This document shows positions 1 through 5,810 of a DNA stretch of 5,810 nt, piece after piece. The position numbers were made by a program, and so were the translations under genes. Positions within the stretch are counted from its first letter, which is position 1. Every line of letters begins with the position of its first letter. The notes under the pieces were generated by a model. It ran no database searches, was not told where the DNA came from, and saw only the letters and a list, made by a program, of their open reading frames with translations. The stretch comes from Bryobacterales bacterium. GTDB taxonomy: Bacteria > Acidobacteriota > Terriglobia > Bryobacterales > Bryobacteraceae. The DNA is taken from contig JAEHDI010000908.1 in assembly GCA_016880505.1 (NCBI GenBank), positions 1-5,810 of the forward strand, written 5' to 3'.

Positions 1-891
1 AGCGCACAGGTGAACATCATTCGACAAGCCGGCGAGATCGCGGTAGAGATCGACGGCAAGCCCTACACCGTCTTTTATCTTGCTCCCGGGGGCAACAAGC
101 CGTACGTGTACCCCTTGCGGACGGCGAACGGCCTCGTCGTCACAAGGCACTTTCCGATGGAGGACTTTCCCGGGGAAATCAAGGACCATCCACATCACCG
201 GGGGATGTTCTTCTCGCACGGGGATATCAATGGCTTCAACTTCTGGGCAACCGAACCCAACTCGAAGAGCCCAAAGAAGGCCAGCATGGCCCTGAAGAAG
301 GTACCCGAGGCCAAGGGAGGAAAGAGATCCGGCACGATTAGGGCGGTGTTCGACGGACTCGATCCGGAGGGCAAGCCGATCATGACGGAGACACGAACAC
401 TCGTGTTTCACTCCGGGCCAAAGCTGCGGATCATCGATTACGAGATCCGGATCGATCCGCTCGAAATGTTGAAATTCGGAGACACGAAGGAAGGGACCTT
501 TGGCATCCGTTTGGCGGCCTCCATGCAGGAGGACAAAAGCGGCAGAATGGTCAACGCCGAGGGACGGGAGACCGAGAAGAACGTTTGGGGCAAGCGATCG
601 GCATGGGTGGATTATTGTGGGCCGGTTGACGGTCAGACTGTAGGCGTAGCGATCTTCGATCACCCGTCTAATCCGCGGCATCCGACGTACTGGCATTCGC
701 GCGCCTATGGGCTCCACGCGGCCAACATCTTCGGCGTGCATGATTTTGAGAACGACAAGACTAAAGACGGAAGCCTGACCTTAAACAAAGGTCAGACGCT
801 GACCTTCCGTTACCGCATTGTGATTCACCCGGGCGACACTAAGTCCGCTGACATCACCGGCCTGTACCGGGAGTATTCAACAGGGAAATAG
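1..891 (+). CDS. DUF6807 (PmoA-family) protein, 5'-truncated by window
   Basis: This is the C-terminal 296 codons of a protein of the DUF6807 family, often labelled 'methane oxygenase PmoA'. That label is a database name and not evidence of methane oxidation. Numbering from the GTG at position 10, diagnostic motifs are DHPHHRG (59-65) followed by SHGDINGFNFW (69-79), and near the C-terminus DHPSNPRHPTYWHSR (217-231) with YGLHAANIFG (233-242). These His-rich blocks are the family's conserved core and could bind a ligand or metal, but no catalytic role is established. The frame is open to base 1. The codons before the GTG read Ser-Ala-Gln, which resembles the end of a signal peptide (cleavage near SA/Q), and no Shine-Dalgarno precedes the GTG. 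I therefore think the GTG is an internal valine and the true start lies upstream. The stop TAG is 28 bp before the next gene, consistent with co-transcription. The family call is strong; the function is unknown. Confidence 0.85.
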   Translation, partial: SAQVNIIRQAGEIAVEIDGKPYTVFYLAPGGNKPYVYPLRTANGLVVTRHFPMEDFPGEIKDHPHHRGMFFSHGDINGFNFWATEPNSKSPKKASMALKKVPEAKGGKRSGTIRAVFDGLDPEGKPIMTETRTLVFHSGPKLRIIDYEIRIDPLEMLKFGDTKEGTFGIRLAASMQEDKSGRMVNAEGRETEKNVWGKRSAWVDYCGPVDGQTVGVAIFDHPSNPRHPTYWHSRAYGLHAANIFGVHDFENDKTKDGSLTLNKGQTLTFRYRIVIHPGDTKSADITGLYREYSTGK

Positions 892-907
892 CCTGCGTGA
901 ACAAGGG

Positions 908-913
908 AAGGAG
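908..913 (+). promoter_or_regulatory. Shine-Dalgarno site for the amidohydrolase gene
   Basis: AAGGAG lies 6 nt before the ATG at 920. It supports this start over the GTG at 897, which is in another frame and has no such site. Confidence 0.75.
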
Positions 914-919
914 ATTCTC

Positions 920-2104
920 ATGCGAAGACATCCTTTTTGGCTTGGAGCGATCGGCGTTCTTCTTCTTGCGGGCGTCGCTTCAACGTTGGGCCGGTCCCAG
1001 CAGAAGAACGCGAGGGAATGGAACAAGGATCCGGAGTGGCAGGAGGTACGATACGGAGCCTGGGGCGGCCCCGGCGTGAATCCAGCACCTGGCCCGATGG
1101 ATTCGATGTTGCTGAAGGATTACGCGCCGAAATCTTCTGTTGTAGCCCAGCGGACGTCCGTTCCTAAGGCCAAGTACCCCGCGATCGATGTCCACACGCA
1201 TCTGCTGGCACGCACACCGGAAGAGGTAGCGGATTGGGTCAAAACCATGGACGAGGTAGGCATTGAGACATCGGTAGTCCTCACCGGCGCCACCGGCGAG
1301 AATTTCGATAAGCTGGTTGACCTGTACCTCAAGAAGTATCCGACCCGGTTCCAGCTTTACTGTGGCCTCCTGACCACCGACGTGGACAAATCGGATTATC
1401 CAGCGCGCGCTGCTGCGGAACTCGAACGGTGTTACCGGAAGGGTGCGCGCGGGGTCGGTGAATTGTCGGATAAGGGCTGGGGCTTCAGCCGAAACACGAA
1501 TTTGCCCCGTGACAAGCGCCTCCACCCCGATGACCCGCGCCTGGACGCTTTTTGGAATAAGTGCGCCGAGCTGAAGCTTCCGATCAACATCCACGTGAGC
1601 GATCACCCGTCGTGCTGGCAGCCGCTCGACGTCTACCAGGAGCGCACGCCGGATTACCAGCACTTCAACCAGTACGGTAAGGATGTACCGTCGTACGAAG
1701 AACTGCTTGCGATCCGGAACCGGACTCTGGCGAGGCACCCGAAGACGATCTTCATTGCCTGTCATCTCGGCAATCAGGGTAACAATCTGGCAGCGCTCGG
1801 CAAGGTTCTCGACGCCTATTCGAATCTCTACCTGGACATCTCGGCCCGCGATTACGAAGTCGGCCGGACTCCGAGGGCGGCGGCAAAGTTCCTGCTGAAG
1901 TACCGGAATCGGATTCTGTTCGGCACCGATATGGGGCGCGAGAAGCGCATGTTCCGGGCATGGTGGCAGTTGTTCGAGACGGCCGATGAGTACATTCCCG
2001 GCCGTGTCTCGTGGCGGTATTACGGTCTCGAGCTTCCCCCGCCCGTGCTCGAAAGCTTATACCGAGGAACGGCGAAGAAGATTTTGAACTGGGTGAAACT
2101 CTGA
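920..2104 (+). CDS. Exported amidohydrolase family protein (amidohydrolase_2 / ACMSD-like TIM barrel)
   Basis: A 394-residue metal-dependent hydrolase or decarboxylase of the amidohydrolase_2 group. The N-terminus has a positively charged MRRH start and a hydrophobic stretch (about 7-23), a probable Sec signal peptide or membrane anchor. Residues about 27-87 form a linker rich in W, G and P before the barrel. Expected metal and catalytic positions are all present: HxH at H92/H94 (AIDVHTH), H225 on strand 5 (INIHVSDHP), H282 on strand 6 (FIACHLGN) and D337 on strand 8 (ILFGTDMG). E181 in GVGEL sits where many family members have a conserved acidic residue. The enzyme is thus probably active. 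Relatives act on very different substrates (hydroxylated aromatic acids, lactones, uronates), so the substrate cannot be assigned. The ATG is chosen because of the AAGGAG site and the leader that follows. It lies 28 bp after the DUF6807 gene and 34 bp before the oxidoreductase gene, suggesting one operon and action outside the cytoplasm. Confidence 0.88.
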   Translation: MRRHPFWLGAIGVLLLAGVASTLGRSQQKNAREWNKDPEWQEVRYGAWGGPGVNPAPGPMDSMLLKDYAPKSSVVAQRTSVPKAKYPAIDVHTHLLARTPEEVADWVKTMDEVGIETSVVLTGATGENFDKLVDLYLKKYPTRFQLYCGLLTTDVDKSDYPARAAAELERCYRKGARGVGELSDKGWGFSRNTNLPRDKRLHPDDPRLDAFWNKCAELKLPINIHVSDHPSCWQPLDVYQERTPDYQHFNQYGKDVPSYEELLAIRNRTLARHPKTIFIACHLGNQGNNLAALGKVLDAYSNLYLDISARDYEVGRTPRAAAKFLLKYRNRILFGTDMGREKRMFRAWWQLFETADEYIPGRVSWRYYGLELPPPVLESLYRGTAKKILNWVKL

Positions 2105-2120
2105 GGAGATTCTTCTCAGA
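2100..2120 (+). other. Intercistronic inverted repeat over the amidohydrolase stop codon
   Basis: TCTGAGGA (2100-2107) pairs with TTCTCAGA (2113-2120) as an 8-bp stem including one G-U pair, with a 5-nt loop. It contains the TGA stop (2102-2104) and a spare GGAG (2105-2108), and ends 4 nt before the next gene's ribosome site. No U-run follows, so it is not a typical intrinsic terminator. It might affect mRNA processing, stability or translational coupling, or be chance. Confidence 0.4.
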
Positions 2121-2124
2121 AGGT

Positions 2125-2130
2125 AAGGAG
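2125..2130 (+). promoter_or_regulatory. Shine-Dalgarno site for the oxidoreductase gene
   Basis: AAGGAG (within TAAGGAG) lies 8 nt before the ATG at 2139. This near-ideal site fixes that start, which also gives the leader with paired arginines, in preference to later in-frame ATGs such as 2160. Confidence 0.8.
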
Positions 2131-2138
2131 CATATTCC

Positions 2139-3458
2139 ATGGATCGAAGACATTTCCTGATGAGTTCTGTGGCCGCGTCGGCGGCGATGCGGCCCAGTAT
2201 GCTGGCGAGCCCGAATGACACGGTCCGGGTCGCGTGCGTCGGTTTTCACGGCCAGGGACAGGCACACATCTCCGGTTACCTGAAATTGCCAAATGTCGAA
2301 GTGGCCGCGTTGTGCGATGTGGACGAAACGGTCCTTGAGGACGGGATGAAGATGGTGGAGAAGGCCGGAAAGAAACGCCCGGCGGGCCACACCGATTTCC
2401 GAAAGCTGTTGGAAGACAAGTCGATCGACGCTGTGTCGCTCGCCACGCCGAACCACCAGCACACGCTGCAAACCATCTGGGCGTGCCAGGCCGGCAAGGA
2501 TGTCTATGTCGAGAAGCCATGCTCGCACAATATGTTCGAGGCGAGGCAGATCGTCGCAGCATCGCGGAAATACAACCGGATCGTGCAGCATGGCACGGGC
2601 GCCTCTGCATCACTGCACGAGGCGGCGCAGAAAGTCCGCGAGGGGATTATCGGCGACGTCTACATGGCGCGGGGGCTCTGCTTCAAGGTCCGGGACACGA
2701 TCGGCCGTACGCCGGAGGAACCCGTTCCGCCGGGAGTTCACTACGACTTGTGGCTCGGTCCGGCGCCGAAACGTCCCTTCACCAAGAACCGGTTCCATTA
2801 CAACTTTCATTGGTTCTGGGATTACGGTAACGGGGACTTCGGCAATCAGGGGAGCCACCAGATGCATGCGGCGCGCTTTGTCCTCGGGGTGAAATACCCG
2901 ACGAAGATCTCCGCGATTGGCGGCCACTTCCTGTTCGACGACGATCAGGAAACGCCCAACACGATGGTAGCCAGCTACGAGTTCAACGAGGGCGGAAAGA
3001 AGAAGATGCTGGTGTTCGAAGTGCGCCATTGGCTGACGAATAACGAGGCAGGCATCGGCGATCGCTCCGATGCGTTCGCAGGCTCGGCGGTGGGCGCGGC
3101 ACAGACTGTGGGGAACCTTTATTACGGCTCGAAAGGCTACATGGTTTATGCCGGAGGCTTTCGCACATTCCTTGGCAAAGAACAGGCGCCCGGGCTCAAG
3201 TCCTCGCCGGGAAGAAGGGAGAGTGCCTTCGGGAATTTCGTGGACGCGATGCGGAGCCGTAAGCGGGAGGACCAGAGAGCGGAAATCGAGGAGGGCGCCA
3301 TCTCGACAATGCTCGTTCACTTGGGTAACATTTCCTACCTTCTTGGCCGGACGCTCCATTTTGATTCGAAGACACTGACCTGTATCGGTGATGCCGAGGC
3401 CAATGCGATGTTCACGCGCAAGTACCGGCCACCATTCGTTGTACCGAAGCTCGTCTAG
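2139..3458 (+). CDS. Gfo/Idh/MocA family oxidoreductase with Tat-like leader
   Basis: A 439-residue NAD(P)-dependent oxidoreductase of the glucose-fructose oxidoreductase / inositol dehydrogenase / MocA superfamily, which acts on sugars, cyclitols or glycosides. The leader DRRHFLMSS (2-10) followed by an Ala-rich stretch resembles a twin-arginine signal (RRxFL), which would export the protein folded with its cofactor. The Rossmann fold begins at about residue 28: VACVGFHGQGQAH (31-43) is the glycine-rich dinucleotide loop, and D60 ends the second strand (AALCD). The family motif EKP is at 125-127 (K126 is the expected catalytic lysine), preceded by ATPNHQH (102-108). The C-terminal domain has DYGNGDFGNQGSHQMH (228-243), where H240 matches the conserved catalytic-region histidine. 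Residue 243 is His where many relatives have Asp. Length is normal for exported members of the family. It sits 34 bp after the amidohydrolase and 45 bp before the glycoside hydrolase, supporting a role in carbohydrate modification. The precise substrate is unknown. Confidence 0.92.
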   Translation: MDRRHFLMSSVAASAAMRPSMLASPNDTVRVACVGFHGQGQAHISGYLKLPNVEVAALCDVDETVLEDGMKMVEKAGKKRPAGHTDFRKLLEDKSIDAVSLATPNHQHTLQTIWACQAGKDVYVEKPCSHNMFEARQIVAASRKYNRIVQHGTGASASLHEAAQKVREGIIGDVYMARGLCFKVRDTIGRTPEEPVPPGVHYDLWLGPAPKRPFTKNRFHYNFHWFWDYGNGDFGNQGSHQMHAARFVLGVKYPTKISAIGGHFLFDDDQETPNTMVASYEFNEGGKKKMLVFEVRHWLTNNEAGIGDRSDAFAGSAVGAAQTVGNLYYGSKGYMVYAGGFRTFLGKEQAPGLKSSPGRRESAFGNFVDAMRSRKREDQRAEIEEGAISTMLVHLGNISYLLGRTLHFDSKTLTCIGDAEANAMFTRKYRPPFVVPKLV

Positions 3459-3487
3459 CCGTGGCAATGCGAAGCGGGTGATGAACA

Positions 3488-3492
3488 GGGAG
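3488..3492 (+). promoter_or_regulatory. Probable, widely spaced Shine-Dalgarno site for the glycoside hydrolase gene
   Basis: GGGAG lies 11 nt before the ATG at 3504. It is weaker and further away than the ribosome sites of the two genes upstream, hinting at lower translation of this cistron. No promoter-like pair of boxes is evident in the 45-bp gap. Confidence 0.45.
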
Positions 3493-3503
3493 AACCTCTG
3501 ACC

Positions 3504-5075
3504 ATGTTCCGGCATCGCTTGGCAGCCACAGCAATTCTCATGGCGCTTGGGTGTTGCGGAGTGACGGTTCCTCTGCGGGCGCAAAGACCTGTACCCGTCG
3601 AAATCAGGATACAGGCTGACCGCACGGTTCGAAGAATGCAAGGCGGCATAGGCGCGTCGTTTCACGCCATTGAGGAACCGAAGCCAGGACAGCGTCCCAC
3701 CGGCGGCGTCTGGGCCGGCAGCGCCTGGGGAGCGAATCCGCCGGCCGAAGATGAGGCTGCGTGGAAGTCCCTGTTCCATTACGCTAACTGGCTTGGCCTG
3801 GACTGGTCTCGGGTGGAACTCGAGCAGCGAATGTATGAGCCTCGGCGGCGCCAGTTCGAATGGGACAACGCGGAGATGCGGATTCTGTACCGAATCCTAG
3901 ACTGGGCGGAGAAACACGGTGTCGACGTGTTCCTCCAGCAGATGTGGTCCGACGTCGAATGGAATGCGTATCCGGAGATGCGCGGAACGATGGAGGGACG
4001 GCTGCGAAGCGCTCCCTTATCGATCGCCGATTTTGCCTATGGCTTTGGCAAACTGGTTCAACATTTGACAAAGGTGAAGGGTTACCGCTGTATTCGCTGG
4101 CTTTCTATCAATAACGAGCCTGGCTGGGATTGGTCGTGGTGGCAGGGGCCGGACGGCCAGCCCGTGCCCATCACACCGGCCTTCGCAGCGGTGCGAAAGG
4201 AGTTGGACCGGCAGGCGATCACGGTCCCCCTCTCCGGTCCTGACTGGACGGACCTGCCGGATCTGGAGCCGGAGAAGATTGATTTCGACGCCTACATCGG
4301 GGCCTACGACCTGCACTCCTACAACGCGTATTTCGACGGAATCCGATTCGGCTACCCGTTGTCCGTGGCTGAGAAACGGCTAGCGCGATGGGCACAGTGG
4401 GCGCACGACCGGGGTAAGCCGATGTTCCTTTCCGAATTGGGCACGATGGCCTTTGGTTTTGTGGGGAAGGAGCCGGGGCCCGGTGTGTATGAATCCGGAT
4501 TGAAAGACGCCGCACTTGTGGTGCGCGGCATCCGCGCCGGCGTGGACGGGTTCAACCGGTGGAGTTTCATAAACCGCGGCGACTTGGACGGGCAATGGCA
4601 AATGGTGGACACCTGGGACATCGACGAGGGCAGGCTCAAGGATCGCTTCACGCCGCACCCGAACACGTACTATCTGTTCGGGTTGCTGAGCCGCTTCACC
4701 GCAAAGCGCTCCGACGTGCTTCCGGCCAGCGTCGAAGGCAAGTTCGACCCGGGAGCAAGGCAGCTTGTGGCGGCTGCATTGCGTAGCCCGACGGGGCACA
4801 TCAGCGTGCTGGTGGTGAACGAGATGTACTGGGACGCGGACGCAAAGATCGCCGTCACCGGCCTTCCGGGGAAGACGTTGCTCTACCGTTACTCGATCAC
4901 GGGCGCCGACCGGGATCGGACAGATGTCGTCGTGAAACCAGCCGCTAAGTTCGACTTAGACGCCAGCAGGAGCACTGTTACTGACCGAATCCCGCGGCTT
5001 AGCGTCACCGTGTACTCCACGTACGAGTTGGAACATGGGCAGCCGGGAGTAATGGCGGAAAACGACTCGAAGTAG
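3504..5075 (+). CDS. Exported glycoside hydrolase, clan GH-A type (GH30/GH39/GH5-like)
   Basis: A 523-residue secreted or periplasmic retaining glycoside hydrolase. The leader is MFRHR, then a hydrophobic stretch (about 7-24) and probable cleavage after LRA (24-26); Cys17/Cys18 do not form a good lipobox. The mature protein starts with a beta segment and GGIGASFH (47-54), reminiscent of the GxGxS region at the start of GH30-type catalytic domains. The TIM barrel covers roughly 85-395. SINNEP (201-206) gives E205 as the acid/base in the clan GH-A 'NEP' signature, and FLSELG (308-313) gives E311 as the likely nucleophile. The 106-residue spacing is usual for this clan. DLHSYN (269-274) matches the conserved His/Tyr segment on an intermediate strand. 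A C-terminal beta-sandwich (about 400-510) follows, as in GH30 and GH39 enzymes. No carbohydrate-binding module or dockerin is seen. The family number and substrate cannot be settled by eye. The gene is the last of the plus-strand run and ends 35 bp from a convergent gene. Confidence 0.85.
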   Translation: MFRHRLAATAILMALGCCGVTVPLRAQRPVPVEIRIQADRTVRRMQGGIGASFHAIEEPKPGQRPTGGVWAGSAWGANPPAEDEAAWKSLFHYANWLGLDWSRVELEQRMYEPRRRQFEWDNAEMRILYRILDWAEKHGVDVFLQQMWSDVEWNAYPEMRGTMEGRLRSAPLSIADFAYGFGKLVQHLTKVKGYRCIRWLSINNEPGWDWSWWQGPDGQPVPITPAFAAVRKELDRQAITVPLSGPDWTDLPDLEPEKIDFDAYIGAYDLHSYNAYFDGIRFGYPLSVAEKRLARWAQWAHDRGKPMFLSELGTMAFGFVGKEPGPGVYESGLKDAALVVRGIRAGVDGFNRWSFINRGDLDGQWQMVDTWDIDEGRLKDRFTPHPNTYYLFGLLSRFTAKRSDVLPASVEGKFDPGARQLVAAALRSPTGHISVLVVNEMYWDADAKIAVTGLPGKTLLYRYSITGADRDRTDVVVKPAAKFDLDASRSTVTDRIPRLSVTVYSTYELEHGQPGVMAENDSK

Positions 5076-5098
5076 TCCGCAACCGGAATCAGCTACCT

Positions 5099-5111
5099 GG
5101 GTGTACCACCC
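5099..5111. terminator. Short GC-rich hairpin at the convergent junction, possible weak bidirectional terminator
   Basis: GGGTG (5099-5103) and CACCC (5107-5111) form a perfect 5-bp stem with a 3-nt loop in the 35-bp gap between the two convergent genes, just touching the last base of the minus-strand stop codon. The location fits a terminator, but the stem is short and there is no T-run on either strand, so factor-dependent termination is as likely. Confidence 0.25.
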
Positions 5112-5810
5112 TACTGCGCCACCACCGTCTGCGTCTCGCCGCCTTCGCTGAATCGCACCGCCAGCCGGCCTTTGGCTTCGATGCCGCCCCCGGTTAGCGC
5201 GCCTTGCGCGCCGGCGCCCAACCACGCCGCCACCACCGAGTCCGCCACTTTGAACACTACCGCGTCGCCCGACTTCTCCACAGCGATCGCCGGCTCGGCT
5301 TCCGACGCCCGGTACGGCACCATCACCGCAACGAACTTGATCTCCCGCGCCGGCTTCCCCGTGCGCGCATTCAGATGCCACTGGTTCGCGTACCTCTCCC
5401 TGCGCGCCACGAGCGACGCGGTGCGCGCCGTGGCTTCATCCAGTTCCGGCGGCACAGGGAACCAATCCCGCTGCGAGAACCGGAACGGCTCCGTCGCGAT
5501 CAGGCGAACCACCAGCCTCGCGTCTTCGTTCTGCACGCGAATGACACCGGTTTTGTCGTCGAGCTTCATCTGGTTCAGCGCGTGCAGAAGCCAGTCGAAG
5601 GTCGCCGGCGCGTCTGTTCGCAAATGATCGTGCACCACGAAAACCGGTCGCGTCTTCGAGGCGATAAAGGCCACTGTGCGCTCAAAGCTCTCCACCTTGG
5701 GCTCCATGGGTGGAATGGGTTCCTTCAACCACTCGTTCCACTGCTTCTTCACGCTCTCCCTCTGCGGAATGTTGTACGCCTTCGCCGCCTGGCCGCGCGC
5801 CATCGTCACC
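5111..5810 (-). CDS. Probable heparinase II/III-like polysaccharide lyase, C-terminal part (5' end outside window)
   Basis: The frame is open from the window's right edge to a TAG at 5111-5113, giving 232 visible residues, numbered here from the GTG at 5809. That GTG has no visible upstream context and is probably internal, so the gene is partial. The pattern resembles the C-terminal beta-sandwich of heparinase II/III-type and related lyases: a strand ending in an acidic residue (PVFVVHDHL, 55-63; D61), then ATFDWLLHALNQ (69-80), the 'W-L-H' element seen where these enzymes cover the substrate, and later NQWHLN (142-147) and EIKFVAVMVPYR (156-167). The catalytic toroid domain would lie in the missing N-terminal part, so activity cannot be judged. 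Such enzymes cleave uronic-acid polysaccharides by beta-elimination, usually in the periplasm. The gene converges on the glycoside hydrolase gene and belongs to another transcript. Another beta-sandwich hydrolase or lyase family is possible. Confidence 0.6.
   Translation of the reverse strand, partial: VTMARGQAAKAYNIPQRESVKKQWNEWLKEPIPPMEPKVESFERTVAFIASKTRPVFVVHDHLRTDAPATFDWLLHALNQMKLDDKTGVIRVQNEDARLVVRLIATEPFRFSQRDWFPVPPELDEATARTASLVARRERYANQWHLNARTGKPAREIKFVAVMVPYRASEAEPAIAVEKSGDAVVFKVADSVVAAWLGAGAQGALTGGGIEAKGRLAVRFSEGGETQTVVAQ

Noticed and set aside
10..891. Methane monooxygenase subunit (PmoA) based on the family's common name
   Set aside because: The protein has no membrane helices of particulate methane monooxygenase and matches the soluble DUF6807 motifs; the name is a legacy label.
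897..1079. Short frame beginning with GTG at 897 across the start of the amidohydrolase gene
   Set aside because: It overlaps the signal-peptide region of a clear gene in another frame, lacks its own ribosome site and encodes no recognisable protein.
910..2113. GGAGATTCT occurring in two intergenic gaps (910-918 and 2105-2113)
   Set aside because: A 9-base match built around purine-rich ribosome-site sequence is easily chance, and the flanking bases differ.
980..2591. Two further long minus-strand frames (980-1765 and 1752-2591) opposite the amidohydrolase and oxidoreductase
   Set aside because: Same reasons: shadow frames of well-supported genes, biased composition and no motifs.
2610..3779. 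389-codon open frame on the minus strand opposite the oxidoreductase and the start of the glycoside hydrolase
   Set aside because: It is antisense to two genes with clear family motifs, has an Arg/His-rich composition with no recognisable domain, and shows no convincing ribosome site. Long antisense frames are common in GC-rich coding DNA.
5172..5627. 151-codon plus-strand frame opposite the lyase-like gene
   Set aside because: It is a Ser/Ala/Arg-rich shadow frame. The minus-strand frame is open to the window edge and has coherent hydrophobic beta-strand patterning and family-like motifs.

Overview
The window shows four genes head to tail on the plus strand, followed by one gene on the minus strand that converges on them. 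Both outermost genes run off the window: the first lacks its 5' end and the last, on the minus strand, lacks its N-terminal coding part. Coding density is very high. The gaps between the plus-strand genes are 28, 34 and 45 bp, each with a Shine-Dalgarno-like site, so they look like one polycistronic unit. Its promoter must lie upstream of the window.

Layout: (1) positions 1-891, end of a DUF6807 / 'PmoA-family' protein; (2) 920-2104, an exported metal-dependent amidohydrolase (amidohydrolase_2 type); (3) 2139-3458, a Gfo/Idh/MocA-family NAD(P)-dependent oxidoreductase with a Tat-like leader; (4) 3504-5075, an exported clan GH-A-type glycoside hydrolase; (5) 5111-5810 on the minus strand, the C-terminal part of a probable heparinase II/III-like polysaccharide lyase. 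No tRNA, rRNA, CRISPR array, insertion sequence or integrase is visible.

Organism: the DNA is GC-rich, the ribosome sites are purine-rich AAGGAG types, and the genes combine exported Gfo/Idh/MocA oxidoreductase, DUF6807 protein, amidohydrolase and polysaccharide-degrading enzymes. This mix is typical of saccharolytic soil or freshwater bacteria such as Acidobacteriota (Bryobacterales/Solibacter-like), and less likely Planctomycetota or Verrucomicrobiota. The assignment is inferred from gene style, not from a marker gene.

How the genes may work together: at least three plus-strand products carry export signals and the first shows the tail of one, so the unit looks like a periplasmic carbohydrate or glycoside processing module. 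The glycoside hydrolase would cleave a glycan or glycoside, the oxidoreductase would oxidise or reduce a sugar or cyclitol moiety, the amidohydrolase would hydrolyse or decarboxylate a derived product, and the DUF6807 protein has no firm biochemical role. The neighbouring lyase on the other strand fits a broader polysaccharide-use locus. The substrate cannot be read from the sequence. I see no clearly new mobile or defence system here; the most interesting element is the poorly characterised exported enzyme set itself.
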